Source: Dermatemys mawii | Lineage: Eukaryota; Chordata; Testudines; Dermatemydidae | Length of the DNA: 64,000 bases | Reading direction: 5' to 3' | Assembly: GCA_007922305.1 (NCBI GenBank) | Contig: ML677341.1 | Location: forward strand, 71,261,925-71,325,924 | Shown: piece after piece, positions 24,127 through 36,187 of the stretch | How positions within the stretch are numbered: position 1 is the stretch's first letter | Layout: every line of letters starts with the position of its first letter | Notes under the pieces: generated by a model | Told to the model about the DNA's origin: nothing | The model's input: only the letters and a program-made list of their open reading frames with translations | The model's database searches: none | Translations under genes and position numbers: made by a program

Positions 24127-24964
24127 AACTAAGTTTGCTCTTCTACGGTCTTCTGAAACCTCACCCATCCTCCATAAGCTTTTGAATGTAATTACTAAAG
24201 CTTCTGAGATTGCTTCAGCTAGTTGATTAAGTACTCTAGGATGAATTTCATGAGGCCCTGATCACTTGAATACATTTAACTTATCAAAATGTTCTTTAAT
24301 CTGTTCCCCGCTTCCCCCATTTGGCTTATATAGCTTCTCCTTTGTTGTGAACATTAATTGTGTTGAATATCTGGTCAGCATAAACTTTTTTAGGGAAGAC
24401 TGAAGGAAAAGGGGTATTAAACATCTCAGATTTCTTGATGTAAGCATTTATTAGCTCTCTGGTCTTGCTGAGTAAAGGACTATATTGTCCTACAACTTTC
24501 TCTTGCAGCTGACGTATTTAAAGAAACTCTTCTTATTGCCTTTTATGTTCCTGGCCAGGTCAAATTCAATTTGTCCCTTAACAGTTTTGATTTTTTTTCC
24601 CTATCTTAGTCTGTTATTCCTTTGGATTCTTCCGGAGTAATTTGTCCATGTGTCTCCTTTTGCTAGGATTTCTTTTGGATTTTCAGGTTATTAAAGAGCT
24701 CCAGGTGGAGCCATATTGGCTCCTTACCATTTTGTCCATCTTTACTTCACATCAGGATCGTCCACAAACTTTTATATTGTCTCCTTGAGAAATTGCCAGC
24801 TTCTCTGAACTCCTTTTTCCCCTAGATTTGCTTCCCATGGTAGCTTGCCTACCAGTTCTCTCTGTTTGTTAATGTCTACTTTTTTTGAAGTCCTTTGGCC
24901 TTATTCTGCTGCTAAAATGTCTGTCTTTCTGGTTGCTTCCTCCACTTTCTGAAACAGGAAGTTG

Positions 24965-26210
24965 TATCCATTGTGACAGATGGACCCCCTTTCTGGGGTG
25001 CCACCTAATGTGTTGGGGTCCCACTAAGCCCACCTGTATACCAGCCTCGGTCCCCTCCCCCCTACTCTGTGCTGCTGTGTTAGGGTCTCTAGCCTCCTTC
25101 CAGCACAACACAGGTAGGGACATGCCCAGATGTAGAATCACACAACGTGAGCAGTCATCTCTGTGTGGGAGGACTCAGCTCGGGGAATTTCCCAGCTCTT
25201 TGGTGCACATGCCCTCTGATGTGTAAACCCTTAATTATATTGCCTGGTACTGTATAAAAATATATTCAACATAAGCTCATAATATTCACCTTCTCTCTCA
25301 ATGTGGAGGAAGATATGCACAGAGGTTCCCCCTCCTCCCCAAGTTATGAATAGCACAAACTGGATTTTGGAATAAATAAAGAACAAGTTTATTAACTACA
25401 GAAGGTAAATTTTAAGTGACTATAATAGATAGCAAACAGACCAAAGCAGGTTACTGAGCAAATAAATCAAAACACACAAACTAAGCTTAAAACACTAAAG
25501 AATGCTGGCTACAAATAATAATTTCTCACCCTAAATGTTGTTTCAAGCAGGTTGCAGGGTTTCTTGAAGGTAAACTGCACTGCTTGGATCTTAAATCCCA
25601 GGGTTTCCTTTTACAGACTGATGTAGCTCGCCTGGACTCAGTCCCCTGCACCCAGGTTAGTTCCTTTGTTTCTTCAGGTGTTTTCAGTGGTTTTCCTTCT
25701 TAGACGGGGAGGCAGTGAAGAAGAACCTCGATTAATTCACTCTCCAGCCTTAAATACGATTTATATATGGCGGGAACCTTTTGTTTCCCAGTTTGTCCCC
25801 TATCCCCTCTTTTGATAGAAAAAAAAAATACTGGAAGCCCAAGAGGGGGTGTCTAGTAGCAGGTGACACAATCATATGTTTCTGCAGTGTCAAAGCAACA
25901 ACCCAGGAAGTGTGGGAAATTAGTATATTCAAAATCTTATTGTTTTTCCTAATGGCTCATTCAGGCTGATTGATACAGAGAGTATACTCCTAATTTCAGA
26001 TACAGCAATAATACCTGCATATTAATAGAATAATCATATTCAGTAAATCATAACCTTGCCAACAATACTTCACTTGACCCATCTTGTATAAAATACATCT
26101 TAATGATGCCATATTCATAAAAAATGTTCTATAAAGAGTAAGGGAGCCTAACATCACACCAGTACTTTCCAAGAACTTGTTGGACATTTTGTATTTTGTC
26201 ATATTACTTT
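24965..26210. mobile_element. LTR-retroelement-like insertion in CR1
   Basis: A block starting near TGTGACAGATGGACCCC separates two CR1 parts. It contains AAGTTTATTAACTACAGAAGG, AGCAAACAGACCAAAGCAGG and ATATATGGCGGGAACCTTTT. From memory these belong to a common turtle long-terminal-repeat type sequence. No open frames of interest. Boundaries are approximate. Confidence 0.5.
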
Positions 26211-26504
26211 CCCACCAAATGTCTGGCTAGTTAAATTCCCACATTACTGACAGGTCTTTTGTTTTGGATATTTCTGTTATTTGTTCTAGAAATGCTTCAT
26301 CTACCTCCTCTTCCAGATTTACTGGTCTATAATAGATCCCTATTATGATGTTACCCCTACTTTTTACTACCTTTCCATATATAGTGTTTGATAATTCCTG
26401 ATTTTCCATTGTATTTTGCTTTTTAAGTGTGGAACGGGGGAAAAACCACTTGAGATAGAGTTGGACAGCCAGTGAAACTTGGCAACAAGTCAAGTTGTTA
26501 TGTA

Positions 26505-27045
26505 TATATCATGTATTTTATGTTGTTGTTTTAACCTCTCAATTTTGTGCTCTTCCTTTTCTGGCTTAAAAATTTACCTGATTAAATAGGCTAGTGAAAG
26601 GATCTGAGTCCTCTCTCCCACTCCTTTTACCCAAAGATCTGCCTGACCTTGAGGGCTCCCCTTCCACTCTCCTGTGTGGCAGAGTCCTTGTAACTCCAAT
26701 AATGCTGGGCCCAGGATTCCTGGGATGGGAGCGTGTCTATCCCCAACCTTTTTGTGGTCACTTAGGACAGGGACTAGGGTGTCCTCACTCTGGGGTGCTC
26801 TTTCAGAACCGGATGCTTCCCTGACCCACTGATCATTACATACATTTTAAAGCAGATAAAATTTATTAAACAGCAATCAATTTAAAAAAATAAGGGAAAA
26901 TGGGAAAGTTTAAACACATACCCCTGCTCTATGGCATAGGGACATCACAAACAGCAGTCTATAGAGTACAAGTAAAGTTCATATTTCTCACATGTGCTAG
27001 GCCTCCTTCTCAGGCCTGTGAGGACCACAACAGAGTCCTAGGCCG
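26505..27045. other. Probable repeat, no gene
   Basis: The stretch around 26,600-26,960 has LTR-like texture (CAGATAAAATTTATTAAACA) but no defined ends and no coding evidence. Confidence 0.35.
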
Positions 27046-27049
27046 CTTA

Positions 27050-27510
27050 AATTGCCAACGGAGCCCCAGGGGCTCCCGGCTCCTGCCACCACCCCGGGGT
27101 TTGGTGCTCAGAAAGTGATTTAAAGGGCCCAGGGTTCTGCTGTGGTAGCAGAGAGTGAGAGCATCTAGCCCTTTAAATCACTACCGTAGCCCTGGGTTGC
27201 CGCTGCTACACCTGGGGCTCGGGCAGCAATTTAAAGGGCCTGGGACTCCAGCTGCTGGGGGGAGCCCTGGGACTTTTAAATCGCCACCTCAGCCCTGTTG
27301 CGAGGTAGATTGACCGAATGTCCCGATTTTATAGCTATAGTCCCAATTTTTGGGTCTTTTTCTTAAATAGGCTCCAATTACTCCCCACTCCCTGTCCTGA
27401 TTTTTCACATTTATTGTCTGATCACTCTATTGCCCGGGGTTCCGGTGGCAATTTAAAGGGCCTGGGGCTCCAGTCACTGCTGGCACCCCAGACACTTTAA
27501 ATCCCTGACA
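27050..27510. repeat. Interspersed repeat with TTTAAAGGGCC units, holding a MITE
   Basis: Recurrent short units (ATTTAAAGGGCCTGGGG and its complement CCCTTTAAATC) at about 27,118, 27,168, 27,230 and 27,451. It is interrupted by the MITE at 27,306-27,429. Confidence 0.65.
27306..27429 (-). mobile_element. 124-bp hAT-type MITE (copy 3)
   Basis: Diverged ends TAGATTGACCGAATG and CTGATCACTCTA. Flanks TTGCGAGG (27,298-27,305) and TTGCCCGG (27,430-27,437) match at 6 of 8 positions. Exactly the same length as the copies at 7144 and 19,199. Confidence 0.8.
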
Positions 27511-28714
27511 TTGGACAGTTGCTCTGGTCCAGCACAACGTACCAGACCATATTGGCTTATTTTCACCTCAGCAAATTTGTACTAGCATCAGGTTGTTTAG
27601 AGTATGACATTTAGCTACCTTTTTATGGTCACAAACTTTCGGTTGCACTGTATGCAGTTTTGGCCAGTGGGAGGATTATTTGACATAATATGGATAACCT
27701 CCATGTTTCCTGTATCTCTGTACAATTGAAGTTCTGCTGGCGTGCTGTAGTCCTCTCTGCCTGTACAGGGAGAAATAACCTGGTATTCAGAGTACTGATC
27801 CTCCTGTGAGATACAAACAAAAGTTATCCATTTAAAAATAAGCAGCAGTAGTACATAGGAAAAGAAAACAGAATGTTGTATCGTTTAAAACTCCTGTGGC
27901 TTAAAAGAAAAAAAAAAAAAAAACTCCATCAGAGGACAGTAGGATAAGGAATGTGAAAGGGTGACATGTTTTTCATCGGCTTTTGATAACAGCCTTCAGG
28001 TAATGTTCCCCGATGCTTTCCGAAAACACGAAGGCTTGGTACTAAATTGGTAGGGTGTAGCCTTTGTGTTGCCTCGCGTACATACATAATATCGTTTTCT
28101 AAGTATTGCCCCCAGTTCCCATTTTCATATAAGCAATTCAGAGGTTGACCCCCTTCCCGACATAGAACAATGATTTTTGCCTCTGAGGTAGAGGAACGAG
28201 TGCCTCTCTCTGGAATGGGAAAGCAGGCTGGTTTTGGGAGCCATTATTTGTGCAGTCGTTTTTCTGCATTAGTCGTACCGTGACTGTGTCACATGACCTG
28301 TGTAAGGAACAGTAAGAATGAGCATACCACCAAATGAACAAATTTAACAAAGAGAAGAAAAGAATGCGGTGTTCTGCTTTATCTTCAGATGAAATAAACG
28401 GGCACTTTTCCTTCACATTAATCCTCCCGCGCAGACTTTGGAGAACACAGGGAAAGACAATACGTTCGTCCGTCCGGAAACCTGATTGGTTAGATTCTGA
28501 TACACTTTGTACAGCGGAAGGATTTTAAAAATGGTCTCAAATATGAAGACCTCCTGATGGAAGATCCTCCAGAAAGGAAGATAACAAGCTAAGGACAGAT
28601 AAAAAATTCAGTCGGAAAATGGCTCTTATTTTACAGAATTCACAGAGACGGGCGATTTTGCCAGAAAGCGCGGGGTTGCATTGGAATCCCAGTTACTGCA
28701 AGCATGACTTTTTC

Positions 28715-28785
28715 ATAGCTCTAAGGCCAGAAGGGAATCATTGCGATCATCTAGTTTTGACCGCGTGTCTCGGTATTACAAAGGA
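28715..28785. repeat. Short interspersed repeat fragment in the left arm
   Basis: AGCTCTAAGGCCAGAAGGGA and ATCATCTAGTTTTGACC resemble a very common turtle repeat (from memory). Mirrored in the right arm near 35,114-35,184. Confidence 0.5.
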
Positions 28786-28807
28786 AGGACTTATCCTCGA
28801 TCGGATC

Positions 28808-28833
28808 GAACCGAACCGAACCGAACCGAACCT
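28808..28833. repeat. (GAACC)n pentanucleotide repeat, left arm
   Basis: One unit longer than its mirror copy at about 35,071-35,091. This length change shifts the pairing sum of the two arms by 5. Confidence 0.9.
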
Positions 28834-29008
28834 ATCCATTTGATCTCTCTTCTTTAAATTTAAATCTTGGGTTGTGTAACTAGAGCACTATACCCCGACC
28901 ACCAACAGCGGGTGGGTGGGAAGGAAGAGCAGAGCAGAGGAGAGGAGAGGAGAGGAGAGCAGAGCGGGAGCAAGCAGCAAACTCAGTACGTCGCCTCTTT
29001 TCTTCTAA

Positions 29009-29512
<504 letters not shown>

Positions 29513-29538
29513 ATTTCTGTCCTTTTCGGAAACACAAA

Positions 29539-29554
29539 GGCTCTTTTAAGAGCC
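29539..29554 (+). terminator. Histone 3' stem-loop of H4 (left arm)
   Basis: GGCTCTTTTAAGAGCC followed by ACCCA, 26 nt after the stop. A purine-rich CAACAAGAGCTCA segment, candidate U7 site, begins about 12 nt after it. Confidence 0.96.
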
Positions 29555-30642
29555 ACCCACGTTTTCACAACAAGAGCTCAATTACTAGGGGGCTGGTTTT
29601 GAAATTCTAGAATGTGTATGGTACGTGAAGTGTTTTCTCTTACGCTTTCGGGGTATTTTTTTCCTTGACAAAATATAGATTTCGGGGGAAGAAGAATTAA
29701 TACTCTTCCGCTGTAGGGGGAAGAGATGATTAAATCCTGTGGTAAGAAAGCTATGGCCCTTTTTCCTTGGACAAAACACGTTTCCTTAGCTTTTCTAGGT
29801 AATGAGAAGCAGAACAGAAAGGTCTTCCCGGGAAACCCATGTTGCTGCCCCACACGCGTTCTGATGGTTCAAAAAACGTCACGAGAAACAATGGGTGGGT
29901 CAAATGCAATAAAGTCCCCTCTGACTAGAAACCCTAGCGTCCGTTTCGTTTTGGTTTTCCTCCCTCCCGCCTTCGGGGAAGATAGATAGATAGATAGATC
30001 CCACTTTGTTCCACAAGACCACCTATTTCATACACGCTTTTTCATTTTTAGAGAGAAGATGGCGGGGCGGGGGAGGAAATGAGAAGACGTCAATCGCGAA
30101 AGCATATTTAAGAGTGACACCTGATAAGTGACCTTTGGTCTCTCCTGAAGCTTAAGGCAGGACTGCAGGAGCGTAAAGAGGTCCTTCCTCGATAAGGAGG
30201 TAGCGCTTCTGAGGGCGAGAGGAAGAATCGTAGGATGGTACTGTCACCTCGCAAAAGCCTATAAATTAGCACACGAAGAGAATTTTCTACGTAGTCGACG
30301 CATCCTGCGGTTTCAGTGTTACCTTCCGGGGATTCGTGCTCATGCTGGTGATTCATACCTAAGATACAGTAGAGCAAAGAAACGGGAATAATGTTGGGTA
30401 TGAGAGATTTGGCCCGTTTGGAAGTGAAATAACGAGACAACGAGCCACCACTTTAAATGAGAGAGAGAGAGTGGGGGCGGCGGAGTGTCAGAGAGAGGGA
30501 AGCTCAAGAAATGGACTATGGCCACATCCAGAGACCGCGAATTTAGTGATCTGCCCGTTAAAAACTGGGTTGGGCGAAACTTGCCCGAGCAACGCTGAGG
30601 GATGGGCAAAGGCGTGTCGGATATTTCGCTACACAAGCACAA

Positions 30643-30730
30643 GCGCGGGCTTTTCAAATGTTCAAATTGCCCAATGATAGCTGCCTTCATGTTAGCAACC
30701 AATTAGAAAGGAGCGCTCGGCTATATATAG
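30643..30730 (+). promoter_or_regulatory. H3 promoter (left arm)
   Basis: GCGCGGGCTTTTCAAATG at 30,643-30,660, CCAAT boxes at 30,671-30,675 and 30,699-30,703, and a TATA box CTATATATAG at 30,721-30,730, about 87 bp before the start codon. The first motif recurs without a gene near 11,516, 40,254 and 63,740. Confidence 0.88.
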
Positions 30731-30804
30731 TGCGGGAGAAGGGACACTCTGCTTCACTTTGCTCTTTTATGCTGCTTGTGTTATAGACTTTGTGTTGCAA
30801 TTGA

Positions 30805-31227
<423 letters not shown>

Positions 31228-31282
31228 AAGCTTACACCCACTTCCTTTTGGCAACTAGAAAGCTTATTACGAAAGATCCAAA

Positions 31283-31298
31283 GGCTCTTTTAAGAGCC
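31283..31298 (+). terminator. Histone 3' stem-loop of H3 (left arm)
   Basis: GGCTCTTTTAAGAGCC preceded by ATCCAAA, 55 nt after the stop. AAAAGAAGCTGCAAGA about 15 nt later fits a U7 site. Confidence 0.95.
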
Positions 31299-31745
31299 AC
31301 CACGTTCACACTTAAAAGAAGCTGCAAGACACTTGTCATTTGTGCACCTTTGACGGTCATACATTTCTACATCAATGTCTTCTAGAATCTCATGGTTGTC
31401 GTTTTACTGCCTGTAACGACTTAATGCCACTTTAAATTTCAAACAGGTAATGCATGAGGTTTCTTGAATGCTTTTTCCGGTTTTGAGACGGTAACTTAAT
31501 GAAGCTGGGCTGAACATGTTACTGCCAATGAAAACTATTCACGAGTTTCTTTGTACCTTCACGTTCTTTCTATGTCTCACTCACTCCCCGCCCCCTTCCG
31601 AATTAATTTATTCAATAACGCAGCAGCTAATTCAGAGAAATAATTGGGGCACATGAGTTAAAATCTTTGGCAGCTAAATCCCCGTTCGCGTTACCAGTGG
31701 GGTAAAAGAAGCGCAGCGGGAGTTTCTATACAATCATGCAGGTAC

Positions 31746-31927
31746 CAAATAGCGGAACCCAAATTCACGATAAGTTAACTGCAAGAGGATTAGTCTGGAA
31801 TTGCAGAAGTGACAGAATCCTGTAGCACCTTTAAGACTAACCAAAGTATTAGAGCATAAGCTTTCGTGGGCTAATACCCACTTCGTCGGATGCATTCATT
31901 TATCGTGAATTTGGGTTCCGCTATTTG
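31746..31927. repeat. Off-axis hairpin in the spacer: 28-bp stem, 126-nt loop
   Basis: 31,746-31,773 is the exact reverse complement of 31,900-31,927 (28 of 28). Its axis is at about 31,836, some 115 bp left of the main palindrome axis (31,952). It is therefore a separate fold-back and not part of arm symmetry. Confidence 0.95.
31790..31894 (-). repeat. AGACTAAC/CTTTCGTGGGCT family fragment (copy 2)
   Basis: Contains CTGGAATTGCAGAAGTGACA, CCTGTAGCACCTTTAAGACT, AAGCTTTCGTGGGCTAATAC and CTTCGTCGGATGCA, the same blocks as near 3165-3260 and 39,960-40,100. It fills most of the loop of the off-axis hairpin. Confidence 0.85.
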
Positions 31928-32605
31928 TTTCACATCGTGTCCTCTGTTGCGTGAGCTCCTCTAAGAGGGGTGCTTAGAATGTTCGCCAGACATTCCCTAT
32001 CCAGCCCTACGCCTCAGATATCTGTGTCTCTGCCTGTCTTCCTCTGGTTGTGTACACACTGCTCGGCGGTTTAGGCAGGAGATGAAAGGGTGCCTAGCGT
32101 GAGTCAGTAGTGCGTATGCCTAGAGCTAGGTGTCTGTGGGATTTTTTCATATTTTTTCCAACGATTTACGTGGTGAGTTTAGGTACCTTAGGTATCTTTT
32201 ACCCCACTGGTAACGCGAACGGGGATTTAGCTGCCAAAGATTTTAACTCATGTGCCCCAATTATTTCTCTGAATTAGCTGCTGCGTTATTGAATAAATTA
32301 ATTCGGAAGGGGGCGGGGAGTGAGTGAGACATAGAAAGAACGTGAAGGTACAAAGAAACTCGTGAATAGTTTTCATTGGCAGTAACATGTTCAGCCCAGC
32401 TTCATTAAGTTACCGTCTCAAAACCGGAAAAAGCATTCAAGAAACCTCATGCATTACCTGTTTGAAATTTAAAGTGGCATTAAGTCGTTACAGGCAGTAA
32501 AACGACAACCATGAGATTCTAGAAGACATTGATGTAGAAATGTATGACCGTCAAAGGTGCACAAATGACAAGTGTCTTGCAGCTTCTTTTAAGTGTGAAC
32601 GTGGT

Positions 32606-32621
32606 GGCTCTTAAAAGAGCC
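32606..32621 (-). terminator. Histone 3' stem-loop of H3 (right arm)
   Basis: Mirror of 31,283-31,298; plus-strand text GGCTCTTAAAAGAGCC. Confidence 0.95.
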
Positions 32622-32676
32622 TTTGGATCTTTCGTAATAAGCTTTCTAGTTGCCAAAAGGAAGTGGGTGTAAGCTT

Positions 32677-33099
<423 letters not shown>

Positions 33100-33173
33100 T
33101 CAATTGCAACACAAAGTCTATAACACAAGCAGCATAAAAGAGCAAAGTGAAGCAGAGTGTCCCTTCTCCCGCA

Positions 33174-33261
33174 CTATATATAGCCGAGCGCTCCTTTCTA
33201 ATTGGTTGCTAACATGAAGGCAGCTATCATTGGGCAATTTGAACATTTGAAAAGCCCGCGC
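33174..33261 (-). promoter_or_regulatory. H3 promoter (right arm)
   Basis: Mirror of 30,643-30,730: TATA (CTATATATAG on the minus strand), two CCAAT boxes and the GCGGGCTTTTCAAA motif. Confidence 0.88.
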
Positions 33262-34349
33262 TTGTGCTTGTGTAGCGAAATATCCGACACGCCTTTGCCC
33301 ATCCCTCAGCGTTGCTCGGGCAAGTTTCGCCCAACCCAGTTTTTAACGGGCAGATCACTAAATTCGCGGTCTCTGGATGTGGCCATAGTCCATTTCTTGA
33401 GCTTCCCTCTCTCTGACACTCCGCCGCCCCCACTCTCTCTCTCTCATTTAAAGTGGTGGCTCGTTGTCTCGTTATTTCACTTCCAAACGGGCCAAATCTC
33501 TCATACCCAACATTATTCCCGTTTCTTTGCTCTACTGTATCTTAGGTATGAATCACCAGCATGAGCACGAATCCCCGGAAGGTAACACTGAAACCGCAGG
33601 ATGCGTCGACTACGTAGAAAATTCTCTTCGTGTGCTAATTTATAGGCTTTTGCGAGGTGACAGTACCATCCTACGATTCTTCCTCTCGCCCTCAGAAGCG
33701 CTACCTCCTTATCGAGGAAGGACCTCTTTACGCTCCTGCAGTCCTGCCTTAAGCTTCAGGAGAGACCAAAGGTCACTTATCAGGTGTCACTCTTAAATAT
33801 GCTTTCGCGATTGACGTCTTCTCATTTCCTCCCCCGCCCCGCCATCTTCTCTCTAAAAATGAAAAAGCGTGTATGAAATAGGTGGTCTTGTGGAACAAAG
33901 TGGGATCTATCTATCTATCTATCTTCCCCGAAGGCGGGAGGGAGGAAAACCAAAACGAAACGGACGCTAGGGTTTCTAGTCAGAGGGGACTTTATTGCAT
34001 TTGACCCACCCATTGTTTCTCGTGACGTTTTTTGAACCATCAGAACGCGTGTGGGGCAGCAACATGGGTTTCCCGGGAAGACCTTTCTGTTCTGCTTCTC
34101 ATTACCTAGAAAAGCTAAGGAAACGTGTTTTGTCCAAGGAAAAAGGGCCATAGCTTTCTTACCACAGGATTTAATCATCTCTTCCCCCTACAGCGGAAGA
34201 GTATTAATTCTTCTTCCCCCGAAATCTATATTTTGTCAAGGAAAAAAATACCCCGAAAGCGTAAGAGAAAACACTTCACGTACCATACACATTCTAGAAT
34301 TTCAAAACCAGCCCCCTAGTAATTGAGCTCTTGTTGTGAAAACGTGGGT

Positions 34350-34365
34350 GGCTCTTAAAAGAGCC
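34350..34365 (-). terminator. Histone 3' stem-loop of H4 (right arm)
   Basis: Mirror of 29,539-29,554, in GTGGCTCTTAAAAGAGCC context on the plus strand. Confidence 0.95.
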
Positions 34366-34391
34366 TTTGTGTTTCCGAAAAGGACAGAAAT

Positions 34392-34895
<504 letters not shown>

Positions 34896-36187
34896 TTAGA
34901 AGAAAAGAGGCGACGTACTGAGTTTGCTGCTTGCTCCCGCTCTGCTCTCCTCTCCTCTCCTCTCCTCTGCTCTGCTCTTCCTTCCCACCCACCCGCTGTT
35001 GGTGGTCGGGGTATAGTGCTCTAGTTACACAACCCAAGATTTAAATTTAAAGAAGAGAGATCAAATGGATAGGTTCGGTTCGGTTCGGTTCGATCCGATC
35101 GAGGATAAGTCCTTCCTTTGTAATACCGAGACACGCGGTCAAAACTAGATGATCGCAATGATTCCCTTCTGGCCTTAGAGCTATGAAAAAGTCATGCTTG
35201 CAGTAACTGGGATTCCAATGCAACCCCGCGCTTTCTGGCAAAATCGCCCGTCTCTGTGAATTCTGTAAAATAAGAGCCATTTTCCGACTGAATTTTTTAT
35301 CTGTCCTTAGCTTGTTATCTTCCTTTCTGGAGGATCTTCCATCAGGAGGTCTTCATATTTGAGACCATTTTTAAAATCCTTCCGCTGTACAAAGTGTATC
35401 AGAATCTAACCAATCAGGTTTCCGGACGGACGAACGTATTGTCTTTCCCTGTGTTCTCCAAAGTCTGCGCGGGAGGATTAATGTGAAGGAAAAGTGCCCG
35501 TTTATTTCATCTGAAGATAAAGCAGAACACCGCATTCTTTTCTTCTCTTTGTTAAATTTGTTCATTTGGTGGTATGCTCATTCTTACTGTTCCTTACACA
35601 GGTCATGTGACACAGTCACGGTACGACTAATGCAGAAAAACGACTGCACAAATAATGGCTCCCAAAACCAGCCTGCTTTCCCATTCCAGAGAGAGGCACT
35701 CGTTCCTCTACCTCAGAGGCAAAAATCATTGTTCTATGTCGGGAAGGGGGTCAACCTCTGAATTGCTTATATGAAAATGGGAACTGGGGGCAATACTTAG
35801 AAAACGATATTATGTATGTACGCGAGGCAACACAAAGGCTACACCCTACCAATTTAGTACCAAGCCTTCGTGTTTTCGGAAAGCATCGGGGAACATTACC
35901 TGAAGGCTGTTATCAAAAGCCGATGAAAAACATGTCACCCTTTCACATTCCTTATCCTACTGTCCTCTGATGGAGTTTTTTTTTTTTTTTTTCTTTTAAG
36001 CCACAGGAGTTTTAAACGATACAACATTCTGTTTTCTTTTCCTATGTACTACTGCTGCTTATTTTTAAATGGATAACTTTTGTTTGTATCTCACAGGAGG
36101 ATCAGTACTCTGAATACCAGGTTATTTCTCCCTGTACAGGCAGAGAGGACTACAGCACGCCAGCAGAACTTCAATTGCACAGAGATA

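Larger units (their letters stand above)
21830..26500 (-). mobile_element. CR1 LINE in antisense, split by three insertions
   Basis: CR1 blocks read on the minus strand follow the element order. The endonuclease C-terminal part is at 26,230-26,493 (GNIIIGIYYRPVNLEEEVDE). Linker/finger region follows at 24,130-24,960 and 23,320-23,530 (an FVKNRSCQTN block). The RT palm is at 22,636-22,866 (GGVPQG and FADDTK), and the 3' region reaches about 21,830. The order is intact but the frames are broken. The gaps are filled by elements at 23,009-23,315, 23,537-24,126 and about 24,965-26,210. Dead copy. Confidence 0.8.
31710..32194. other. Palindrome spacer (485 bp)
   Basis: Unpaired centre of the large inverted repeat; strict arm pairing stops at A31,709/T32,195. 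It contains an off-axis 28-bp perfect inverted repeat, a repeat fragment inside that hairpin, and about 270 bp of sequence after it with no recognised function. No open frame of note. Confidence 0.93.
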
